Assembly (NCBI RefSeq): GCF_000286455.1
Contig: NZ_ALKG01000099.1
Location: forward strand, 1-64,000
Reading direction: 5' to 3'
Source of the DNA: Selenomonas sp. FOBRC6
Lineage (GTDB): Bacteria > Bacillota > Negativicutes > Selenomonadales > Selenomonadaceae
DNA length: 64,000 nucleotides
The notes below the pieces were generated by a model that searched no databases, was not told the DNA's origin, and saw only the letters and a list, made by a program, of their open reading frames with translations. The number at the start of each line of letters is the position of its first letter. Position 1 is the first letter of the stretch. Position numbers and translations under genes: made by a program. Shown here piece after piece: positions 1-7,470 of the stretch.

Positions 1-1638
1 CTCCTTGAGCTTCGTACTCGCTCCATCAACAATCACGCCGCTCTGGCGAACGATGATTGTATCCGTCTGTTTAGACGAGCCAATATAGTTGTCATCCGTC
101 TCATACTCATATATATTGCTGCGATCCTCTCTGCCGAACACATAGTTCGCGGACACATTTTCACTATATTGAATATGAATTTTTTTCAGTGCAGCCCCTT
201 TCAACGTGATCTTACCGTCTCCATGACGAAGGGTTACATCATCTCCACCAACCTTCTCCTTTTCCCAATAAAAATCATCAAAAAAATATAAAGTATCTTT
301 TCCGGATTCAAAGTTATAGACAGTATCTTCTCCATCCGTAGAGTGGAAGCATATCGTATCTACACCTGAGCCACCATAAAACACGTCATTCTTACTGCCG
401 CTGTTGAACCACGTCCCTCCGCTGCCAGCATCAAATCTTTGCCCTTGATCATCGCTCGCCCAAAGATTGATATACGATGTAACACGCGTTGCATCCACCT
501 GTTTGACATTTGTTGAAAGTCGGCGAAAATCGTATATTCCTGTGAACGAGGAGTCGATCACAACGCGATGATTCGTCGCATCCCAAGAGCTCCCTTCTTT
601 TACTCGATCATAATCTGCCGACTGCTTTGCAAAGTAGTGCATGAGAGCATAGCCGCCCTCATAGCATTCGCTGTTATATTCTTCTGCAGCAAGGGCAAAT
701 GCCTTATTACGTCCGGATGTGTTATCTCTGTCAACAATCTTTAGAAGATCTCCACCTCTAATATCATCTGCACCATGAACAAGTTCCGCAAGCCCTTCTT
801 TGAGAAAATGCGGCAAGTTTCGATCACTATCAATATTTGCCGTCATGACGGCGTGAACCAGCTCATGTGCCAAAAGGCGATCAAGCCTATTCTCCGTGGC
901 AGGCTCCATCCCATCCTCACCGGAGGCATTAAGATAGTGGCGCAGATTTATCGTGATATCAATCGAACGTCTTGCGCGGTCAACGCTTCCTGCCGTATAC
1001 CCCAGCGTGGAATTAAACTCATAGGTAAAATTAAAATTGATTCGATTCACCAGTGAGCCGGCTTCGGTCAAGGAGATACCATAAGACTTCTCAATCAGCT
1101 CAAGCGCATTGCGCGCCCAGTTGAACTGTATTCCTCCCACAATTTGCTGCATCTTCCGGATCATTTGGTCTGTATAGTGCGCATATGGCTGCTGACCGTA
1201 TTCATTTCGATACGCACGATAGGTCGCAATATTCTCCGAAAAGCCCGGGTATGCAAAGGTAATCCCTGGGATCGTATGTCCAGCTGGATTTCCGTCATTA
1301 TCATCCGGAACAATGCTATGCGCTGTTTTCTCTACCGTGCTTCCACCGGTATCAAACCCCGTAATCGCCCCAGTATCCTCATTGCGCAGATTGATACCGC
1401 AGTACTCTTGCAGGAAGTCGGCTTTTAGATTCTTAGAACCATAGTCATCCCCGCTGACACTATAGGATTCACAGTCGTTCTTAAACCACGAAATAAGGTC
1501 TGCGGTATTCTTAAAGCGACCATGCGATGCACTGTAGACAGCCGAATCAAGTGCCCAACCCCCAACAATAGGACTATCATCAAGATTTTTCATCAAATTC
1601 TTGATCGCAGACTGCTGTGTGATATTTTCGCCCAACAT
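1..1638 (-). CDS. RTX-like zinc metalloprotease, C-terminus beyond window
   Basis: Partial gene: 546 codons are open to the window edge with no stop. A gluzincin-type motif HELVH lies at residues 258-262, followed 19 residues later by Glu281 in PHFLKEGLAE, the H-E-x-x-H...EGxAE layout of peptidase-MA-like domains. From about residue 410 an RTX-like glycine/aspartate stretch (NDVFYGGSGVDT) begins, then beta-rich sequence. There is no signal peptide, which fits type I secretion (inference). The frame is open upstream to an ATG at 1713, but that codon overlaps a consensus -10 box. The next ATG at 1638, preceded by AAGGCGGG, is the likelier start. Substrate unknown. It follows the polysaccharide operon but appears separately transcribed. 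Confidence 0.75.
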   Translation of the reverse strand, partial: MLGENITQQSAIKNLMKNLDDSPIVGGWALDSAVYSASHGRFKNTADLISWFKNDCESYSVSGDDYGSKNLKADFLQEYCGINLRNEDTGAITGFDTGGSTVEKTAHSIVPDDNDGNPAGHTIPGITFAYPGFSENIATYRAYRNEYGQQPYAHYTDQMIRKMQQIVGGIQFNWARNALELIEKSYGISLTEAGSLVNRINFNFTYEFNSTLGYTAGSVDRARRSIDITINLRHYLNASGEDGMEPATENRLDRLLAHELVHAVMTANIDSDRNLPHFLKEGLAELVHGADDIRGGDLLKIVDRDNTSGRNKAFALAAEEYNSECYEGGYALMHYFAKQSADYDRVKEGSSWDATNHRVVIDSSFTGIYDFRRLSTNVKQVDATRVTSYINLWASDDQGQRFDAGSGGTWFNSGSKNDVFYGGSGVDTICFHSTDGEDTVYNFESGKDTLYFFDDFYWEKEKVGGDDVTLRHGDGKITLKGAALKKIHIQYSENVSANYVFGREDRSNIYEYETDDNYIGSSKQTDTIIVRQSGVIVDGASTKLKE

Positions 1639-1711
1639 ATTTGATCCCGCCTTTTCAATAGTCCATATTTCACGAAATACCACTGCGCTGGACAGCCGAT
1701 ATTCTTTTGCC

Positions 1712-1741
1712 ATTATATTAAAAACCAAAAAGTATTGTCAA
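1712..1741 (-). promoter_or_regulatory. Consensus sigma-70 promoter of the RTX-protease gene
   Basis: On the minus strand TTGACA (1741-1736) and TATAAT (1717-1712) are separated by 18 bases; both boxes are perfect matches. Transcription should begin near 1705, which rules out the ATG at 1713 as start and leaves a leader of roughly 65 bases before the ATG at 1638. Confidence 0.8.
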
Positions 1742-1774
1742 CCAAGTTTCTCCACGATAACACAGGAATCCCAA

Positions 1775-2476
1775 TTACACACGCCCCAGTTCATCAGCTT
1801 GGTACAGTTCCCGTGCGTGAAAATAATCCTGAGGAACCCCAATATCGATAAAGAAGCTATCCGACGGATATGCAATAATATTTAAGTGTCGAACTTTCTT
1901 TTCTAAATAGTTTTCAAACGAAAACCGCTCCTCAACATTGCTGAAAAGGTTCCGCCGAACCAAATAGATACCACCATTGATCCATCCCGAACTCTGATAT
2001 CGCTTTTCTTGGAACTCAAGCACTCGAATGCCGTCACTGACAATGGTTCCATAACGGTCAAAATTCTTCATTTCTTTTACGGCAATGACAACATCCGCAT
2101 TTTGTTCTTGGGATATTTTCCGCATACCTGCAAAATCCACTTCAAAATAGGTATCCCCATTTAGTATAAATACGGAATCGCTTTCACAATAGGCGAGAGC
2201 TTTTTTTATTGCTCCCCCAGTCAACAGAGGCGTGTCCTCCTCAGAGTACAAAAGCTCCATCCCACGATACTGAACGCCGAAATACGTTCTTATTTTCTCT
2301 TTCATATACCCTGTTGACAAAACAATGCGTGAGAATTGTGCTTCGTAGAGACAATCCAGCAAAATAGCTAAAAAGGGAGTGCCTTGTTTATCCATCGGTG
2401 CCATAGGTTTCGGCACATCGGACACAATGTGCTGCAGCCTTGTTCCAAAGCCACCAGCTAAGATAATCGCCTCCAT
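1775..2476 (-). CDS. hddC: D-glycero-D-manno-heptose 1-phosphate guanylyltransferase-like nucleotidyltransferase
   Basis: 233 aa sugar-1-phosphate nucleotidyltransferase. The N-terminus carries the nucleotide-binding signature LAGGFGTRL (residues 6-14), then VPKPMAP (Lys23), and a metal-site region ILNGDTYFEVD near residue 107. Length and sequence match the HddC branch rather than longer GlmU/RfbA enzymes. HddC makes GDP-D-glycero-alpha-D-manno-heptose from the 1-phosphate and GTP in the cytoplasm. The adjacent upstream gene encodes an HddA-like kinase, which supports this substrate. It is the last gene of the polysaccharide operon. Another NDP-hexose substrate cannot be excluded from sequence alone. 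Confidence 0.82.
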   Translation of the reverse strand: MEAIILAGGFGTRLQHIVSDVPKPMAPMDKQGTPFLAILLDCLYEAQFSRIVLSTGYMKEKIRTYFGVQYRGMELLYSEEDTPLLTGGAIKKALAYCESDSVFILNGDTYFEVDFAGMRKISQEQNADVVIAVKEMKNFDRYGTIVSDGIRVLEFQEKRYQSSGWINGGIYLVRRNLFSNVEERFSFENYLEKKVRHLNIIAYPSDSFFIDIGVPQDYFHARELYQADELGRV

Positions 2477-2520
2477 ACCGTTCTCCTTTCAGCCGATTCA
2501 ACACAAACAAATCCGAATAG

Positions 2521-3522
2521 CTATTGCTTTGGAAGCTCGTAGTCCTCTGCCTTAAAATAAATGACCTGCGTTCCATCATTTTCAAAAGAAAACGGGACAT
2601 AAAGCAGATCCTTCAATGCTTTCAAGACATAATCCTTCTTATCCTGCTCAACATAAAAGAGCAAGAATCCTCCGCCACCTGCACCCAAGAGCTTTCCACC
2701 GAGCGCTCCCGCACGGATTGCACGGCAGTAGATCTCGTCAATCGAATCCGTCGAAACAGCATCAGAAATTCCACGTTTCAACTTCCACGTATAGTCCAGA
2801 AGTCTGCCAAATTCATTGAGACTCCCTTTAGAGACGAGAATATCTTCTGCCACATCAACAAGGGATTTCATCTCCATAAGCTCTTTTATCTTATCACCTA
2901 TATTAGCTTCTGTTTTTTTCTGAATCTCTGCGGATATGCGGGAAAATCCGGTAAAAAAAAGCATAAGACAGTCATTAAATTCCTTTTTTCGCTGATTTGA
3001 AATAATAACAGGCGTGACTTTATAACCATTTCGATCCATATCAATACGATTCAACCCGCCATATGCTGCCGCGATCTGATCTTGGATGCCGCCTGCCTCT
3101 CCGCAAAGAACTCGCTCGGCATAAATTGCCTCATCTGCAAGCCGACGACGATCCACACGCTTCCCTTTTAGTCCATAAAATGCATTGAGCATCCCCACTG
3201 CAAAAGAAGAAGACGTACCAAGACCTGTGCGCGCCGGAAGATCAGCCTCATAGGAAAGCCGAATCTCGTGCATATCCTTAAACTTCATGAGATTGCGGAT
3301 AAGCGGGTGCTTGATATCATCCACCGATCTGACACGCTCAATATTCGCATAGGAGAACTCGCTGGTATAATCAAAAAAAGGAGGAAGATGACGAACTGTG
3401 ACATAGCAGTATTTATCAAAAGTTGTAGAGAGAACCGCGCCTCCATGCGTATCATAAAACTCCTGTATATCCGTCCCGCCACCGAAGAAGGACATCCGAA
3501 ACGGCGTCTTCGTAATAATCAT
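2521..3522 (-). CDS. hddA: D-glycero-D-manno-heptose 7-phosphate kinase-like GHMP kinase
   Basis: 333 aa GHMP-family kinase. The N-terminus has PFRMSFFGGGTD, typical of HddA-like kinases. The ATP-binding motif LPARTGLGTSSSFAVG lies near residues 95-110, and the C-terminal GHMP motif LLGAGGGGF near residues 290-300. In the GDP-heptose route HddA phosphorylates heptose 7-phosphate at C1. Its neighbour is the HddC-like guanylyltransferase, 44 bp downstream. The isomerase (GmhA) and phosphatase (GmhB) of the route are not in this window, so they must lie elsewhere if the pathway is complete. Cytoplasmic. Confidence 0.83.
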   Translation of the reverse strand: MIITKTPFRMSFFGGGTDIQEFYDTHGGAVLSTTFDKYCYVTVRHLPPFFDYTSEFSYANIERVRSVDDIKHPLIRNLMKFKDMHEIRLSYEADLPARTGLGTSSSFAVGMLNAFYGLKGKRVDRRRLADEAIYAERVLCGEAGGIQDQIAAAYGGLNRIDMDRNGYKVTPVIISNQRKKEFNDCLMLFFTGFSRISAEIQKKTEANIGDKIKELMEMKSLVDVAEDILVSKGSLNEFGRLLDYTWKLKRGISDAVSTDSIDEIYCRAIRAGALGGKLLGAGGGGFLLFYVEQDKKDYVLKALKDLLYVPFSFENDGTQVIYFKAEDYELPKQ

Positions 3523-3556
3523 CTTCGCACCTCACCGACATGATTGTCCACACATC

Positions 3557-5074
3557 TCAAATCCAATTTATTCGTAACCTGACGCGCTGAATCATGGTCG
3601 CTATGATATTCCGCTCCTGTGTATTCATCCCTACAAGATACATAACAACGAGATAAAGAACCGTATACAGACTCCCCGTAAGAAGCATATCGCTCCACGT
3701 TACAATGACCAGTGTACGGCTTATCCCCCATGCAAACAGCATACACAGAAGTGCCGCTGGAAGAAGCTTTGACAGTCCATGGAAGAAGAAAAAAACATTG
3801 AGTCGTCCATACTTCCCATAGTACCAGTTGTCATAGAAGTTTAGAATGATAAACAATGTAACAGAAGTTCCTACAGAAACTCCCAGAATGCCATGTTCTT
3901 TCGTCAAGGGAATAGAGATCAAAAAACCTATAATAGCTCCCGCAAGATGCACCAAAGTCCACAGGCGATGACAATTGTAGGCACGCAAAACCTCAATGGC
4001 AAGAATTTGACACAGATGGATCGGCAGAGGGAGCATGAGCAACAAAGCGACGATATAGGCATCTTGATAGTTTTCTCCTGCCCACAAAACGATAAACGGC
4101 TTCCCAAAAAGCAAAAAACCGAGCCATATAAAATACACGACATAAAACTGATACCGACCTACCCGAAGCCAAAGTTCACTAAGTTCCTGACTGGCATTCT
4201 CACGAACAAGCTGGTATATCCTGGGAACGACGACCCCCGAAAAAGCAACACCAAAGCTGATAAACAGAGAGTCTATTTGCACACCGATACTGTAAACGGC
4301 AATCGCGGTACTGTCCGCAAAATTCGAGAGCAACACCTTGCCCAGATGCCAGTTGAACTGATCCATAATCCCTTGCAGAAGAATAAAGATCGAAAAAGAA
4401 AACATGCCCGGCAATAATGAGAATGGTAAGTTTCTAAAGCAAAACGGACAATCCATCTTCCGAATACAATACCACATACTTGCCGCCAGACCAATTCCCG
4501 TTAAAAGGAGTACCACGCAGCTCATACCGATGGAGCCATAACCGAAATAAAGTACCGGCAAGGTAAGCACAGGAATAAGAAGTGCATGAAGTACATCCAG
4601 AGACTTAATAAAGATGAATCGCTCCTGCGAGATGATAAGCGTAGAGAATACCGTCTTTGGCATGAGCAGCGCCATGTTGATTGCCATGATAATAAACAGA
4701 ATGCGTGCCAATTCGTACTCATGAACTGTCAAGCCATTGCCCAAAACGGGTTGAAGATTCGCTGACAATAGCCCCCCTAAGATAAGTGCACAACAACCCA
4801 ATGCTGAAAAAAGGACGATAAACAGTCCATTCAGTCGTGCAACGGACTCTTGATCCCCCTTTTTTTGATAGATAGACGAATAGCGTAAATAGGTGCTGGT
4901 CATACCGGCATAAAGCAATGACAGATAGCCGATGACTGAGCTGCTTAGACTATAAACCCCATACTCGCTCGCTCCCACAAGACGGAGCATGATAGGTGTA
5001 TATATGAGATTCACAAGTATGGTTGTGATTATTTGGGCATAAGAAAGGACAACCCCTATTCTTTTCTCATTCAT
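3557..5074 (-). CDS. wzx: Polysaccharide repeat-unit flippase (Wzx-like, MOP superfamily)
   Basis: 505 aa, almost entirely hydrophobic, with about 12-14 predicted membrane segments. The N-terminus (GVVLSYAQIITTILVNLIY) is typical of the oligosaccharide flippase branch of the MOP superfamily. Such proteins flip undecaprenyl-linked repeat units across the inner membrane for Wzy-dependent polymerisation. The start codon overlaps the stop of the upstream SGNH-like gene (ATGA), indicating translational coupling. It is the only flippase seen in the locus, matching the single Wzy-like polymerase. Confidence 0.88.
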   Translation of the reverse strand: MNEKRIGVVLSYAQIITTILVNLIYTPIMLRLVGASEYGVYSLSSSVIGYLSLLYAGMTSTYLRYSSIYQKKGDQESVARLNGLFIVLFSALGCCALILGGLLSANLQPVLGNGLTVHEYELARILFIIMAINMALLMPKTVFSTLIISQERFIFIKSLDVLHALLIPVLTLPVLYFGYGSIGMSCVVLLLTGIGLAASMWYCIRKMDCPFCFRNLPFSLLPGMFSFSIFILLQGIMDQFNWHLGKVLLSNFADSTAIAVYSIGVQIDSLFISFGVAFSGVVVPRIYQLVRENASQELSELWLRVGRYQFYVVYFIWLGFLLFGKPFIVLWAGENYQDAYIVALLLMLPLPIHLCQILAIEVLRAYNCHRLWTLVHLAGAIIGFLISIPLTKEHGILGVSVGTSVTLFIILNFYDNWYYGKYGRLNVFFFFHGLSKLLPAALLCMLFAWGISRTLVIVTWSDMLLTGSLYTVLYLVVMYLVGMNTQERNIIATMIQRVRLRINWI

Positions 5075-6021
5075 AGGACTTTCTTTCCGATACAGCTCTG
5101 AATATCATGCCACAGCACAGGCATGAACACCTTGCGCCCTTCTGCATTCATAAAATCGCCATTTTGGTAAAGCCGATAATCTTGGAATCGTTCATCACGT
5201 ATATAATCCAATACAGGGACTTGCTTTACAATACTCTTCACCGGAGTATATATAATAGCTTGAAGAAATTCATCTGATATTTTTTTATTAAACACAGCGG
5301 AAAATGGTGGTATCAAAATAATTGGATGTATGTCATTTATTCGTGCATAAAAGACTATATCCGATAAGACTTGCCCAGCTCTTTTTATATTGACTTGCAG
5401 ATGTGCTAAAGATTTTTGATGTTGTAGGTCATTCAACGCAAACTGTTTTTTCCACCCCTCAATACGTTGATCCATCTGCTCCTCTGCATATTTCAAGCTT
5501 GCTGTACGATCTGTCATAAGAGTACCACGATGATAAAAACAATGTATAATATTACGCCAAGATTCCAAAAGGGGGAGATACGTATATTTTATTTTTTTCC
5601 ATAGTGTATAGTTTGGAATCTCATTTTTTTTCATAAAAAAATAATATCGGCTGTTGCTCGAATCATTCGGATACTCTAAGAGTCCAAGGTGTAATGGGGA
5701 AATAACAATTAACAAGACACCGCCCCGATTTATTTTAGAAACATATTTTTTCACCAAGCGATAATCCCATGATATGGTTTGTGGTCCAGATGCTAAGCTA
5801 AAACCATTTATCCCGACAATCGACCAGTCTATAGAGAAAAAAGCATGATTGCTTCCTGTGTTCATGATATCAAGATTATCGGGAACACCATCTTGAAATT
5901 TTTTTATGGCACGAATTTGATTCTGATAATATGGTGTTCGAATGTAGATGGCATTCAGCACAAAAAGTGCAAAGCATAGTAGAACAAGCCCTACCAGTAA
6001 ATACATTACAGCTTCTGCCAT
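5071..6021 (-). CDS. Membrane-anchored SGNH/DltD-like protein of unknown specificity
   Basis: About 316 aa. One membrane segment near residues 7-25 is followed by a long soluble domain. Near its beginning is NTGSNHAFFSIDW, resembling the block-I serine motif of SGNH enzymes, though with GSNH rather than GDS. Near the C-terminus is DFMNAEGRKVF, placed where SGNH enzymes carry the last catalytic block. DltD and related envelope acyl-modification proteins share this anchored SGNH layout, but family membership is inferred. Start chosen at ATG 6021 with GGAG six bases upstream; ATG 6033 is the alternative. It sits after ACP, MaoC and SDR genes, so a role in acyl transfer to the glycan is plausible but unproven. 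Confidence 0.6.
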   Translation of the reverse strand: MAEAVMYLLVGLVLLCFALFVLNAIYIRTPYYQNQIRAIKKFQDGVPDNLDIMNTGSNHAFFSIDWSIVGINGFSLASGPQTISWDYRLVKKYVSKINRGGVLLIVISPLHLGLLEYPNDSSNSRYYFFMKKNEIPNYTLWKKIKYTYLPLLESWRNIIHCFYHRGTLMTDRTASLKYAEEQMDQRIEGWKKQFALNDLQHQKSLAHLQVNIKRAGQVLSDIVFYARINDIHPIILIPPFSAVFNKKISDEFLQAIIYTPVKSIVKQVPVLDYIRDERFQDYRLYQNGDFMNAEGRKVFMPVLWHDIQSCIGKKVL

Positions 6022-6036
6022 CACAGTCTCCATCTC

Positions 6037-6789
6037 TTACATTCGGTCTCCGCCGCTTAGATTCAAATTCACGCCTTGCAGATAAGATGCCTCATCTGCC
6101 AATAAATACTCCAACGCTGCACACGTCTCATCCAGTGATATATTTCGCCTCATTGCAGAGCCCTGTGCATTCATCTCAATGCTGCGTGCATCGATATTGG
6201 ACAGAAATTTCGTTTCCATCATATTCGGAGACAGTGCATTGATTGTCACTCCTTTGCCGGCGTACTCAGAAGCTGCCGCTCGAACAAATCCAAGCAAAGC
6301 ATATTTCGCCGTGACATAATCACACATATACTTTGGCGGGGTACCAATCGTATAGGCAGTCAGCATTGCTGCAATTCGCCCATAATGCGCCTTTGCCATC
6401 TTTGGCAAAAACTCCTGCAAAAGAAATGCGAAGGATCGTACTGCAACATCCATTCCTTGCTGACAGCGTTGCCAATTCAGTTCTTTCAATCGCATATATG
6501 CAAATTGTGGTGCAGCAAGATGCAAAATATGGGTGGGCATGACATGCTGCTCGCGCAGGTGCCCGATCCATGCTTGAAGATCATCAATGTTGGAAAGATC
6601 ACAACGATAACAATCCAGCGTTACATGACTCTGTTCATCCAGAGCAGCCCGCAGCTGCTCGTCAGAGGTTCGATATTGTGCAAATACACGACAGCTTTCA
6701 TTTGTTTGCTGAGATTTTTGAACCAAACGCCTAAAAAAATGGACACCGATGTCAGAGGATGCGCCCGTAATCAAATAACAGCGTTCCAT
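6037..6789 (-). CDS. SDR-family oxidoreductase (FabG-like)
   Basis: About 250 aa short-chain dehydrogenase/reductase. The nucleotide-binding motif TGASSDIG is at residues 8-15, the catalytic pair lies in DYVTAKYALLGF (Tyr and Lys in YxxxK spacing), and the C-terminus GVNLNLSGGDRM is typical of FabG-like enzymes. The start at 6789 is chosen because GGGAG lies just upstream; it begins 4 bases after the MaoC-like stop. Given its ACP and MaoC neighbours it may be a beta-ketoacyl-ACP reductase for a dedicated acyl chain. Reduction of a sugar nucleotide is the alternative. Confidence 0.75.
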   Translation of the reverse strand: MERCYLITGASSDIGVHFFRRLVQKSQQTNESCRVFAQYRTSDEQLRAALDEQSHVTLDCYRCDLSNIDDLQAWIGHLREQHVMPTHILHLAAPQFAYMRLKELNWQRCQQGMDVAVRSFAFLLQEFLPKMAKAHYGRIAAMLTAYTIGTPPKYMCDYVTAKYALLGFVRAAASEYAGKGVTINALSPNMMETKFLSNIDARSIEMNAQGSAMRRNISLDETCAALEYLLADEASYLQGVNLNLSGGDRM

Positions 6790-6793
6790 CACG

Positions 6794-7210
6794 TCACTCC
6801 CGAACCCCAACCGTCAGTTTTGCCCTAGACACTTTGACTTTATCCTGATTACGCATCTCAGCCTTGATGACAATACGCCGAAACTGCGAATCGACTTCCT
6901 TCACTGTCCCTGTGACGGTCAGTGTGTCGCCAATATAGACCGGCGCAGGCCATTCCACCTCACATCGATGAAACAGGCATTTCTCCCCAGGTAAATAGAC
7001 CCCGACAAGTGTCGAATAGAACGATGCCGTACACATTCCGTACACAAGGCAGTCCTTGTACCCCTCCGCCAAACACTCGTTCCTGTCTAAATGCATGGGG
7101 TTGACATCTCCGCTCATATTAGTAAAGGATCGCTGCATATCCTCTGTAATTTCAACCATGAAGGATTCCTTCATTCCAACATATAAATCTTCAAACGTAT
7201 AATGATTCAT
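6794..7210 (-). CDS. MaoC-like hotdog dehydratase
   Basis: 138 aa single hotdog-fold protein. The MaoC/R-specific enoyl hydratase signature is visible as FTNMSGDVNPMHLD, with the catalytic Asp and His in D-x-N-P-x-H spacing. The family hydrates or dehydrates (R)-3-hydroxyacyl thioesters on CoA or ACP. Start set at ATG 7210, preceded by GAGGTG; a GTG at 7222 is in frame but overlaps the ACP stop. It lies between an ACP gene and an SDR gene, consistent with reduction and dehydration of an ACP-bound acyl group. Confidence 0.8.
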   Translation of the reverse strand: MNHYTFEDLYVGMKESFMVEITEDMQRSFTNMSGDVNPMHLDRNECLAEGYKDCLVYGMCTASFYSTLVGVYLPGEKCLFHRCEVEWPAPVYIGDTLTVTGTVKEVDSQFRRIVIKAEMRNQDKVKVSRAKLTVGVRE

Positions 7211-7218
7211 GATGCACC

Positions 7219-7470
7219 TCACGAAAGTTTACGTTCGATCATGTCAATAAACTCGCCGACATTCTTTGAAGCAATGATCTCTTTCGTAGTAAAACGAATA
7301 TTAAACGCCGCCTCAATCTCATGAATTAACGTGATGTGAGAAAGAGAATCCCAGTCCTCCACATCATCCGCAGTCATCTCATCCATAAGTTCGATGGATT
7401 CATCATCGAATACATCACGGAAGATTTCCTGCAGTTGCTCTTGTACTTCATTCCTTGTCATGTCACTCAT
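7219..7470 (-). CDS. Acyl carrier protein (operon-specific)
   Basis: 83 aa acidic four-helix carrier protein. The 4'-phosphopantetheine attachment motif is clear in DVEDWDSLSHITL, with the modified serine in DSL. The start overlaps the stop of the FkbH-like gene (ATGA), showing translational coupling. Being inside a glycan operon rather than a fab operon, it probably carries a dedicated acyl or glyceryl unit rather than serving general fatty-acid synthesis (inference). Confidence 0.88.
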   Translation of the reverse strand: MSDMTRNEVQEQLQEIFRDVFDDESIELMDEMTADDVEDWDSLSHITLIHEIEAAFNIRFTTKEIIASKNVGEFIDMIERKLS

